A stretch of DNA of 64,000 nt from Vandiemenella viatica. Taxonomy: Eukaryota; Arthropoda; Insecta; Orthoptera; Morabidae. Within the stretch, counting starts at the first letter, position 1. Each line of letters begins with the position of its first letter. The notes under the pieces were generated by a model. That model saw only the letters and a program-made list of their open reading frames with translations. It made no database searches and had not been told where the DNA came from. The translations under genes were made by a program, and so were the position numbers. Shown here piece after piece: positions 47,767-57,399 of the stretch. The DNA lies in assembly GCA_031002005.1 (NCBI GenBank), contig JARYHS010013630.1, positions 233,809,539-233,873,538 of the forward strand, in the 5' to 3' direction.

Positions 47767-49133
47767 CAGTCTTTCTCAACCTGTGGTTCGCGGACCAGAA
47801 CTAGTCCGCAAAGAGGGTACAGATGTTACGCAAGGCAGAATATTAAAAAAATTAGATACCGTACAAGTCTATAAGATAGTATAAGGCACAAGCACGACTT
47901 TTAAGGAGCCATGAATATTTAAATGAGCAGGCAATAATTTGGCATTTCCAGGCTTTGAGGATAGGACGGCATCGTTCCTTCAATAGTTTATTCATTTACA
48001 GTTGACTTAAAAAAAAGCACCGTTCACCTAAGGGTAAGTAAACGACTATTTTCTGAGGGTCTTGTAGTAGATGTGAAGGGATCGCGACCGTGTTTGGGTT
48101 GGTAACATAAGAATGGTGAAGTAAAAAGGTTTAAGGTCTAGTGTCCTTTTATTTTATATTGTGGATGTAGGTCGTTGGTATAATGTAGCAAGCAGCCTAG
48201 AGTAACATTTTTATTTATTTGGTTATTATATATTAAGAGTCTCATCAATATGTAATTAACTTTAAATAGTTCACTTTCTTTTTCATAAATGTAAATTCCG
48301 TAGGAATTCAAAATATGGTTTTAGATTTATTATGTTACTAGCTGCACCTGCGACTACGCCCATCCGGAATTTGGTATTTGTGCTGTTAATTCACAGAGAA
48401 ATTATCAAAGGAATGTTGCCTGGATAGGTTAAAGCAGAGGAGCAGCCCTGCCTTTATTTTCAGTTTTCTTGGATCTTCTCTTCTGTTCCTGAATTTATAT
48501 TGTAAGCAGTGCTTTAAACACCCTTGAAACTACCAATAGGTGGTAAAGCTTTTATGTGCAACGATGATCCACAGATAACCTTCAATATTGTTCACAGTGG
48601 ATTCTCTGCAAGCAATTTTTGAAGTAATGCTGTCTGGCGTGTGAACGAACAGATTTATTTATTAGCATGTATATATAAACTACGATATAAAAGAATATGG
48701 AATCGCAAAATTTAATTACATCACTTGTGGTATACACTTCGACTGCCGCATCTTTATATATAAAATCTGTTATGCATGAGTAAACCGTATTATCCATATG
48801 GACCACTGAATCTATTGATACTATAGCTTTTTCCAGTAGAAATGCCTACCGGACTTCAGTGCCACCTATCGGAATGATTTCTATAGAAAAATCTTTCTAC
48901 GCCTCGTTAATAACATTTCGTGTGAATATGGCTTGAATCGGTCCACTGGTTTGTCCGTGATGATGCGGTTTACTCAGGCCTATGATTTTACACTTAAAGA
49001 AGATAATGGTACAATACGATATGTGCTAGATATTAATAACATACACACAGGCAAAATAACGTAAGTTAGTTGTTTGCGGCCTTATTTTTCTCAATTTACT
49101 TTTCGTCGGATTGAAAAAGGTTGAGAACCACTG
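47767..49133. mobile_element. hAT-type non-autonomous element, about 1.37 kb
   Basis: The left end CAGTCTTTCTCAACCTGTGG is matched by the inverted right end AAAAAGGTTGAGAACCACTG. The flanks CTTTAAAA (47759-47766) and CTCTAAAG (49134-49141) agree at six of eight bases, fitting an aged 8-bp hAT target duplication. The interior has no transposase. It includes a passage near 48340-48380 (CTAGCTGCACCTGCGACTAC) that looks like the end of another old repeat inserted within. Confidence 0.72.
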
Positions 49134-49189
49134 CTCTAAAGAATAACTTACCAAAGAAATGCCATGAAGTACCAGTTTTGTTGATTATT

Positions 49190-49400
49190 AACAGCTCCGC
49201 GGGTCTTCCTTCCCTGTAGCAGTGTCTGTGGAACAAGTAGCCCTCGTTGGAAGCTTGCAGGGCAGTCGGGTGAGTTTGCCATCTGTGGTGGCCTCAGCTT
49301 AGGCGGGCGGCCAACATTATCAGAGAGTCCGCTCAGGGTTCCTAATTACAGAGCAGCCTGCCAGCTGCCACACAGGCGCCCACTGCCTCTGCAGATTTTT
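49190..49400. other. Short GC-rich intronic block
   Basis: Holds words such as GGTGGCCTCAGCTTAGGCGG and GCAGCCTGCCAGCTGCCACA in an AT-rich region. No frame has a family pattern. Function is unknown. Confidence 0.35.
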
Positions 49401-49774
49401 CATTAACTGGTTGCAGTATCAGACGAAATAACTACAAATGTTTCTCAAATTCTAACGTTAATGTGGTACCTGTTCAAAGCACACACTGTTTAGTCATGCT
49501 GTTGGGGTTTATTCTGGTATAATCGCTTGTATTGAAATTTAAAAATACTAGCACTGTATGCAGATCTGATGCGGTTACAACGTAATCATTATTTTTTATA
49601 CACTTTGTGTTTCGTATTGAATAACTTACTTACTTCCACAATTGAATACAAACACCAAAAACAATAAAAAATCATCTTACAATTGAAGGAAACATCATTT
49701 TTTACATTTTATAATTATGAAGAATTATTGTATGTAAATGTTTAAAACAAGAAAATACATTAAAATTCATTTAT

Positions 49775-49957
49775 ATAGTCTTCTCGGGTGACTAGCCTAT
49801 TGAGCAGGGTGTTTTCACACGATACTTCGGCGATCGGAAACCCTGTCACCATTTTCTGGTGAAAAATTCACCAGAAGATTGGCGACAGAGTCTCCGATCG
49901 CCGAAGTATCGTGTGAAAACATCCTGCTCAAGTAAGCTAGTCACCCGAGAAGACTAT
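49775..49957. repeat. Near-perfect 183-bp palindrome (fold-back element)
   Basis: The left arm starts ATAGTCTTCTCGGGTGACTA and the right arm ends TAGTCACCCGAGAAGACTAT. Inside, GTTTTCACACGATACTTCGG pairs with CCGAAGTATCGTGTGAAAAC. The centre, CTGGTGAAAAATTCACCAG, closes with almost no loop. The two arms of about 90 bp agree at roughly nine of ten positions. Transcription would give a long hairpin. It is likely a fold-back MITE or an inverted duplication of part of a retroelement. Confidence 0.9.
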
Positions 49958-49959
49958 TT

Positions 49960-50645
49960 TAATCTCAATGCTGAGAGAAACTTCGATATTATTGAAAATT
50001 AATTTATTTTATATCCTCGAGATTTGTTCGGATTCTTAATTAAACGAGTTTCACCAAGTATTCTGAAATTTAATTTTCGATGGTTATGGGAGGCTAGTGC
50101 TGTGAGCCGACGTTTTGATGTTTTTTTCTACTATTCCCTGTAAAATGTTATAGGAATATTTTTCACCTGCATAATACTTCATAAGCACAGTTAACACACT
50201 AATTTTTTTAAAAATCTTTACAGCGTATTGGGAACGAATTAAATCATATATTGCTATTGGAAATTGAGGATAGTGGGAATTTGGATAACAATACAGGCAT
50301 TAGAACAGTGGACAATTCTGAAGAGTGTTACAAAATGGTCGCTAGGTTAATCTGTTTCCACGGTACAGGATCCTCTAGTAGTTACTGACTGAATAATTTC
50401 TTCTGCAAGAGATATTAAAATACTAAATTGCAAACGCTGATAATTGAAAAATATTCTGAAAATATGAATTTCACTCGAGTAATTCCAAATATATTTTACT
50501 TTCTTTTGTTGTTTATATATTAAGTCAAACATATATTTTCACTTAAAAGTAAATTTTTAATCAAATATACTGCGTGAATTATAAAGAAACAAATAAACAT
50601 GTCACGAAATTTAAAATGATTTTGCGTTTCATCATCGTAGCAAGG
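49960..50645. other. AT-rich intron, nothing recognised
   Basis: No supported frame or repeat. Confidence 0.55.
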
Positions 50646-50655
50646 TTTTTTTTTT

Positions 50656-50717
<62 letters not shown>
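50646..50717. repeat. Long poly-T tract, about 70 bases with one AA break
   Basis: The longest homopolymer in the window. It might be the reverse-transcribed tail of an insertion on the - strand, but no body is recognised beside it, and assembly length may be inexact. Confidence 0.95.
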
Positions 50718-50718
<1 letters not shown>

Positions 50719-52640
50719 TAGACTCATGATCGTTTTGCAATTGATGTGAAGTGCATTCATTTTCTTATTAGATGATCAAAACTTTCAGAAACTGATTAAT
50801 TAATCTCGTTATAATGTCACAGACTTGGTTTTTTAGCATAACCGACGCTCGCGTAGTATTTTTCAAAATTTTCTAATAAGTCTTGAATCAGTGCGAATTT
50901 TATCAAACACGCATGAAAAAGTACATTTATCTGACGAACCCTTTGAGTTGTAATACAATAGGAACCACTATTTGGTTTTACCGTTTTTACACCAATTTTT
51001 TCTTTGATATCAAACATGTAATACTGACAACGTTACGTTCGATTTATTTTTGTTATGACCGTGGTTTTGCCTGTTGCTTTCGATGCAATATGTTTAACGT
51101 GTATTAACTGTTGCAGAAATTGGAAACTTTTTTGTATATAGTGTAAAGAAGTTCTCATGTCAGTTTTTGGCTGGGATACTAGGGGTTGTTCCAGTTTCAA
51201 GTGACAGAGTTCGATATTCCGCGCATTCCGCCTCTTTCGCGGCTGTGCCTACAGTTTAACATGGGATCCCAACGTTGTCCTGGCCTGCTAATGTGATCGA
51301 AGTAAAAATTTCAGGCCTTGGTGGGACTCAAATCAATGTTTGTTTGTTGTTTTGGCGAACACATTAAGGTCTGAGCTACTCCAAAAGCTTTTACTTTTTG
51401 CTTGATAGCATAAAACCTCTGGTGTGAGCAAGATATATATGTATATATATATTCTTAGATGGAGAATAACTGTTTCTCACTCTTAGAGAAAGGTTAAGAA
51501 CAACATCGGTGCTACTTATATTAAAAGTGAGGTTACCGTAATATTGTTGTTTTAAATTTTGTTCTATTTTTCTTAACATCCGCCATAAGCTCTACAAGAC
51601 ATTTAATCTGCTTTTAGGGGCAGTGGATTTGTTTCTGTTGGTGAGGTTGTTCTCTCTCGCATGTGGCAACTGTCTGTTGGGTTACGCCTGCCTTCTCAGT
51701 TAGTTAGGCCTTGCATCAGTGGCAACGCTGCAGGCAAATTAAGCAGATGTGCCTTTGACGTCATCAGACTTCATGCACAAACAGTTTGCTGTGAAAGGAA
51801 ACAAAGACTGCCACATTACATTAACTTCTTGCATGATAATTATCTCCTGTCAAACGAATTTACAAAAGCATTTCACTCAGGTTCTACAACCATAAAAAAT
51901 ACTGCTCGTGCGTAAATTAGAAAAGGGAGAATTCCATAAAATTTCACAAAGCAGTGTTTGAGAAGATGTTGTTTATATTGTTTTTCCGGTGAGAGGTGGG
52001 TAGATATCCTGTCAATTATCAAAGCCTACAATTACGACTTATGACAAGTAAGATCACTGCGTATTTTGTCTCATTCTACTTGTGTAAAGTACATTTTGAG
52101 TCCAAGATTCCCAGCAGTCCCAGCTCTGGAACAGATATTTACAGTAGTCCCCTTTAAAATCGCATTCCAGCCACAGAAACCTGCGATGCTTAACCAAAAT
52201 TGGGCGAAACTTTGGAGCAATAGGCAAGAACCAAAACAGTTAGTTGCAGTGGTACTAATTATCTTACAAGTTGTCTTTTGTTAATTAATGTTAAAATCAG
52301 AAAACACACAAGAAACAAATCAGGTTAACGTTAGTGGACAGTTTCACACAAATCACTGTCTTTGGAGATTGTATTTAAGAGATATATATATGTTTATAAG
52401 TACCTCCTTTTTAGAATCAATTAAATTTCATCGTTTTCCTAAGTCAAACAGATTAATTTGTAAAATAACAATGCTTATACGGTATAGCGTGTCTTTCATG
52501 TACAAAACACGAACAGTTGGCTTTATGCACATTGTTATTCGAACTCAATTACGTAATTATTTTATTGAATTAAACGGTTTTAATTCTTTTGAATAATTTA
52601 AGAAGCGTTACTACATATGGTAGCAATTTTCTACAGTGAG
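50718..52640. other. Intron sequence, no gene
   Basis: An 84-residue frame at 51661-51915 and a 102-residue frame at 52288-52596 show no motif. A TATA-type microsatellite lies near 51430-51452. Confidence 0.5.
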
Positions 52641-52655
52641 CATGGCAATAGACAT

Positions 52656-53343
52656 ACGTGGTGTGTCTAAAAAGCTCGGTGAATGCTGTCAGACAACACA
52701 CAAAACAAAAGATACAAACAAAATTTCTTGATTGCCCTTCAGAATAGTCGCCAACCGCTACAACACACTTTTGACAACGTTCGTATAGCTTATGGAAACT
52801 ATCAGCAAAGGCCTCCTGTCGAATCGATCGCAGAACGGCTGTCACACGATCTTTGATGACATTCACGTCCGCAAAACGTTCATCTTTCACGACCCTCTTC
52901 AAGCGGGGAAACAGGAAGAAGTCCGCAAGAGCTAGATCAGAGGAGTACGGAGGGTGTTCAAGAACAGTTACCATCTTCTGCGTCAGGAACTGGCGCACAC
53001 GGATCGCGCAGTGTGTAGGGGAATTGTCATGCAGCAGCATCCATTTTCCAGTCCTGTGCAACTTTGGCCGAATCACTGCCCCAAAATTCCATGTGGTGTC
53101 TCCTTTGCGGTCTTCTCCAATTTGTAGCAGAACCTGATGTTTGCACGTTGCTCCATTGCGCTGTGAAACTTCCTCTCACACTGACTACGTTCAACTGGTC
53201 GCATTCTGTTTACACTGCTAGTCACATGCAGTAGTACATGCTGTGTATCGTTTCTCCCAAGTCTCTGAAGACCCATGAGCATGCACGCACGCATGCGCCA
53301 AGTTGCCGTACAGATATAACACCATTCACCAAACACACTACGT
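52656..53343 (-). mobile_element. Internally deleted mariner transposon
   Basis: The ends ACGTGGTGTGTCTAAAAAGC (left) and, read backwards, ACGTAGTGTGTTTGGTGAAT (right) share the opening ACGTRGTGTGT and are next to TA. On the - strand the transposase N-terminus (EQRANIRFCYKLEKTAKET, near 53150-53095) runs directly into the C-terminal third (RPKLHRTGKWMLLHDNSPTH, then PPYSSDLALADFFLFPRLKR), so roughly the HTH-linker and the first catalytic Asp are removed. The second and third Asp regions (HDNS and ADFF) remain. The element is non-autonomous and ends 87 bp before exon F. Confidence 0.85.
52720..53160 (-). pseudogene. mariner transposase, N- and C-terminal parts fused by deletion
   Basis: The C-terminal frame ends with RQEAFADSFHKLYERCQKCV and VAVGDYSEGQ, the usual mariner C-terminus, then runs on past the normal end. 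The deletion point is near 53085-53095, with a frame change there. Catalytic Asp 1 is missing, so no activity is possible. Confidence 0.85.
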
Positions 53344-53429
53344 AGACTGATCGATTACTATTTGTGTTATTTAACAAATTAATCTGTTTGACTCACGATA
53401 TGGGTGAAATTTAACTGCTTTGTGACCAG

Positions 53430-53638
53430 GCTTTCCGCAGACGCCGTCCTCCCTGTCTGCTCGCATCACCGTCTTCGTACTGGCTCTCACCTCGCTCTTC
53501 CTGTTCACCTCGTACTCGGCCAACATAGTGGCGCTGCTGCAGTCCCCCAGCGAGTCCATCCGCACAGTGGCCGACCTGGTAGCCAGCCCGCTGACACTCG
53601 GCTTGCAGAACATGTCCTACAACAGAGTCTACCTCAAG
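53430..53638 (+). CDS. IR75-like receptor, exon F (M3 and start of S2)
   Basis: A 209-nt exon, phase 1 to 0, follows the acceptor TGTGACCAG and ends at the donor AAG|GTAACG at 53639. It encodes FPQTPSSLSARI, then M3 with the gate motif TSYSANIVALLQSPS, and then SIRTVADLVASPLTLGLQ and NRVYLK at the beginning of lobe S2. SYSANI is the IR counterpart of the iGluR SYTANLAAF gating motif, and LQSPS..I.T..DL is characteristic of IR75-type members. The next exon, with the S2 ligand-contact residues, was not found before base 64000. A mariner remnant ends about 87 bases upstream, and a DUF4817-type transposon begins about 120 bases downstream. Confidence 0.93.
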
Positions 53639-53759
53639 GTAACGATTACAACCTGCTATCCTATGTTTGATTAATCTAACCACAGTTTATAAGCTATACG
53701 GTAAGCAGGTACTCATAAAAACAATCTAAAGCAATTAGCATACATAAAAATCAGTAATA

Positions 53760-55117
53760 CAGGGTGTTTCAAAAAGGACTTTACAACTTTGAAAATTCAT
53801 ATAAATTTTATAAAACAAGGTACAGAGCTGGTTTTGGTGTTGTTTTAAAGAAAAACACTTCAAGTTTTGACTCGCGTAGTCCGGTAGTGCCTAATCGCGT
53901 CGCACAAGCGCTAGCGGCAGTTACGTTAAAGATGGCTGCCTTCACTGGACCCGAGCGTGCTAGCTGTGTGTTTTCTTTTGAAGAATTGAAGTCTGCGACA
54001 ACAGTTCAGCGTAATTTTCGTACCAAGTACACTAAAGATCCTCCTAGTAGGCCTACAATTTGTGAGTGGCATAGATGTTTTGTAGAAACAGGGTGCTCAG
54101 TAAAACATAAATAATCATCAGGTCGTCCAAGCACATCTGACGAGGTCGTTGATCAAGTGAGAAAAAGTTTTGTCAACAGCCCTACGAAATCGACCGGGCG
54201 TGCATCTCGTGAGCTGCAAGTCCCACATACGACGGTTTGGCGCGTGTTGAGAAAACGTTTGCATTTGAAACCATACCGATATTCGCTTTTACATGCAATT
54301 AAAGACTTTGATAAGATTGCACGTAGGAACTTCTGTGTGGATATGTTAAATCGAGTGGATGATGATGAACATTTCTTGGACAACATAATCTTTTCTGACG
54401 AGTCAACTTTTCACTTAAGTGGCAAGGTTAACACACAAACTGTATGATTTGGGGCAGTGAAAATCCACATGAAACATTGCAACATGTTCGTGATAGTCCT
54501 AAAGTGAACATTTTTTTGTGCGTTGAGCAAGAGGAAAATGTACGGCCATTTTTTTTTTCCAAGAGAGAACCATCAACGGGATAGTGTACCTTGATATGTT
54601 GCAACAATTTTTGATACCACAGAACGATGAGGATGACCAAGAACGAAATGTTTTCTTTATGCAAGATGGCGCACCACCACACTATCTGACTGTCGTCCGG
54701 GATTTTCTCAATGACCGCTTTCCAGGTCAATGGATTGGCCGTGATGCGCCTATTGCATGACCCCCTCCCCGTTCCCCAGACCTGACACCACTAGATTTTT
54801 TCTTCTGGGGTTTCATAAAAGATATGGTGTACGTACCTCCTTTGCCGGCCACTCTACCTGAACTTAGAGCAAGAATTTACGCTGCTGCTGAGCAAGTTAC
54901 ACCTGAAATGCTAGTGCGAGTCTGGGAAGAAATCGACTACCGATGGGATGTCTGCAGAATAACCAACGGAAGCCACATAGAACATCTTTAGTTTAAGGTA
55001 AAAAAAAAAAAACTTGAAGTTTTTTCCTTTAAAACAACACCAAAACCAGCTCTGTACCTTGTTTCATAAAATTTATATGAATTTTCAAAGTTGTTAAGTC
55101 CTTTTTGAAACACCTTG
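53760..55117 (+). mobile_element. DUF4817/mariner-like transposon with ~104-bp inverted ends
   Basis: The left end CAGGGTGTTTCAAAAAGGAC and the right end read backwards, CAAGGTGTTTCAAAAAGGAC, continue as inverted copies for about 104 bases (through GGTACAGAGCTGGTTTTGGT to CTTCAAG) with only a few mismatches. TA flanks both sides (53758-53759 and 55118-55119). The element is 1358 bp with one transposase gene on the + strand. High end-to-end similarity implies a young insertion or selection on the ends. It lies in the intron after exon F. Confidence 0.93.
53932..54991 (+). pseudogene. DUF4817-type mariner-like transposase, lightly damaged
   Basis: The ATG at 53932 starts MAAFTGPERASCVFSFEEL, a helix-turn-helix of DUF4817 type (QRNFRTKYTKDPPSRPTICE then WHRCFVETG). 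An in-frame TAA follows at about 54112, then SGRPST and a second helix-turn-helix (STGRASRELQVPHTTVWRVL). Catalytic motifs are FSDEST (Asp codon 54397-54399), MQDGAPPHY (54665-54667) and SPDLTPLDFFFWG (54794-54796), with 42 residues between the last two Asp. Frameshifts fall near 54440 and 54515, and a TGA near 54760. Most of the gene is intact, so decay is recent. It was probably mobilised at TA sites. Confidence 0.85.
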
Positions 55118-55137
55118 TATAGTCATTCCATGACTTT

Positions 55138-55365
55138 TTACGCCTCGTCGACGGCTAATTTCATTAGATGCGGGATGGGTCTGGTGACGAGGAACGGGAA
55201 GGAATTCGGCCATTGCCTTTTTGAAGGAAGCATCCTGGCATTCGCCTGGAGTGATTTGGGTTAACCATGGAAAACCCAAATCTGGAAGCCCGGACGGGGA
55301 TTCGAACCCGCGTCCTCCCGAATGCGAGGCCAGAACGATAGCCGCTCACGCACCACGCACGGTTT
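55138..55365 (-). repeat. SINE family A copy, well preserved
   Basis: Reads ACGCCTCGTCGACGGCTAAT at its tail end, then GGAACGGGAAGGAATTCGGC, TTTTGAAGGAAGCATCCTGG, CATTCGCCTGGAGTGATTTG and the inverted B box GGGGATTCGAACCCG. The inverted head ends near CGCTCACGCACCACGCACGG. On the - strand. It starts about 20 bp after the transposon end. Confidence 0.92.
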
Positions 55366-55369
55366 ATCC

Positions 55370-56835
55370 TTACTGGAGTAGTTAAGGTACCTCCCGTAAT
55401 AATGACATCCTAGCGTATGAAATTTGAATGTATCAGTTTCTTTACGCTTATTTAATAACAAAACAGTTATCCGCCACTGCGGCTCATTTCCCTGAGGTGC
55501 CGCACACTCAATCGGGAAATTACAACGGAACCGGACACGACCCCGGCCCCGCGTACCGTCCATCCTGATTGCTGTTTACAGGCTGTTTTCAGCCTGTTTT
55601 ACGCAATATAGCCTAGTGTGGTTCCCAACATTGAATGGGTAGGGGGTCGTGTGAAGTAGCTTCGCCCACAAGAACAACACCTTAGCTCTTCACCGTCGCA
55701 AGTTCTATGTGTCCTTCCCCGAATCTTATTGAAGTCCAAAAGCTTTATTCTAACATCACATATGTACTTAATAAGTTTCCTCTCATATGTCAATGTTAGT
55801 ACTGATAATTAGGCTTTGGCAATAAAACTATGGCGGAGGGGAGGGGATGAGGGGAATGACAATAATTCCTTTGAAAGGAGGAGGACGGGGAATCCGCCAC
55901 CATGATCCACAATTTTCGTCTCGTGAAGTGCACTTTTCACGAACAAAAATATACATGTCGTGCAGAACTCACAAAGTTACACGTTTCTGAGACAGATGGC
56001 CATACATAAGTTTCCTCCACTATATTAGGTACACCGATCTTAACAAGCCAGGTTAGACCTCGGCCAGGAACTCAGATCCTCCGTCTCTCTCATGATTCAC
56101 AATGGATAGTGTCGTCATCGTCCTTTGGGGATGAATCTGAGGAAAATTATAATAATTATTAGGCTTGCCAGAACCAGAAAACATAGTACATAATATTTAG
56201 TAACAGCAAACTTAATAGTGCCCAATTAGATGAATAAATAATAATTGAAAATTTAAAACTATAAATTAAGCAGTAATTTTTGCTAATCGTACTTTTTTAC
56301 GTTTTAGAAAAAGTTTAGATGAGCCTCTATGAAAATACCTGCACACTAAAAAAAAAAAAATAAACAGAAAAGAAAGAATAGTTTAAAATAAGCGGAACGG
56401 TGGTTGCTAGAATTCATAGCAAAGCTGTATTAAGAAATACGGAAAAGTAACAAAATTTCCAATATAATGTGAGTTATAAAGTGAAGTCAATGACAAGAAA
56501 TCATTTTGCATGCTTAGTACTGTTTTTAATAGGTTCCAAATTATATTTCGTGTGTTTCCTGGAGATGACGTCAACAACATAACAGTTATGAAAATTGAAT
56601 GGGATTATTTGTTGTTTTAATTATAAGAAAACTTTCTTTTAGTTTATGTTGTTTATATGATATCTAAGCATAAGATTCACACGTTGTGTTAAAATTGGCA
56701 AAGAGCCTTGCGGGAAACCTGTAACACTAGCGACTAGAATGGAGGAAGATGCAGGTTCGATCTCCGGTTAGGCCACCAAGTGTTCTCGTTTGTCCAGTGA
56801 CGCATAACTTGATTGGGAAGGTCCTTTGTTACATT
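55370..56835. other. No gene; GC-richer block at 55470-55600
   Basis: The block with GAACCGGACACGACCCCGGC is unassigned. A tRNA-like word GCAGGTTCGATCTCCGG lies at 56751-56767, perhaps another SINE head. No supported frame. Confidence 0.45.
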
Positions 56836-56837
56836 TT

Positions 56838-57015
56838 CCAGCTCTAGATGTTGAAGTCATTATAGCATCACAACTTGGAGATGATTGGAGACAAAAGCGC
56901 CAAAGAAATCGGCCGTCCCTTTCTAAGGAACATTTCCGCATTCGCTTCGGATGATTTCCAGAAACCATGAAAACTGAAGTCTGTGTGACCGTAACGGGTA
57001 TCGTATCCGGTGAGT
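56838..57015 (-). repeat. SINE family A copy, diverged
   Basis: Contains GAAGTCATTATAGCATCACA, GAAATCGGCCGTCCCTTTCT, AAGGAACATTTCCGCATTCG then CTTCGGATGATTTCCAGAAA, and ACCATGAAAACTGAAGTCTG. On the - strand with a decayed B box near 56990. Confidence 0.78.
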
Positions 57016-57399
57016 GGGTGGGAGTGCCACACAAGCAGTCACGTCGCGCTTCGCTCTCGAAATTTAGTTCGTTTTGATCGGGAAAAACTAAACGCAGAAC
57101 TTTAAAAAGTCGCGACACTGGAAAATTACTGAATTTGAGAGTGTGTGTGCAAGTAGATCAATAATCGCTAAACAAACACAGGCTCTGTGAACAATTATTT
57201 GGTTTGCGGTTGGTTGCGGCAGTCATCGGCTTCACCGCACATTTCAACGCCATGCGGCATCGGCACGTAGAGAGCTCAGAGGTGTCCAACAGCTGCAACA
57301 GTACGTAAAAGGTGCTCGCAATACCATGGCGGAGGCTTCTTCAAGTGCATAAAAAACGAATGAAAATCCAATGCTAGCTAGATAAGCTTGCCAGCTGGG

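Larger units (their letters stand above)
6002..53638 (+). other. Partial gene: IR75-type ionotropic receptor, six exons seen
   Basis: Six coding blocks on the + strand join with matching splice phases (0, 0, 2, 2, 1) into one 1065-nt reading frame of 355 codons without a stop. The product resembles insect antennal ionotropic receptors of the IR75 group, ligand-gated cation channels of the ciliated dendrites of olfactory neurons that usually detect acids or amines together with the co-receptor IR8a. That role is family knowledge. The order seen is the end of the N-terminal region, lobe S1, M1, pore loop, M3 and the start of S2. The last intron is still open at base 64000, so the rest of S2, M4 and the tail are expected further right. 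No first exon, promoter or start codon was found left of 6002. The introns are full of mobile elements. Confidence 0.88.

Noticed and set aside
53371..53683. - strand frames of 80-90 residues
   Set aside because: They are antisense to IR exon F.
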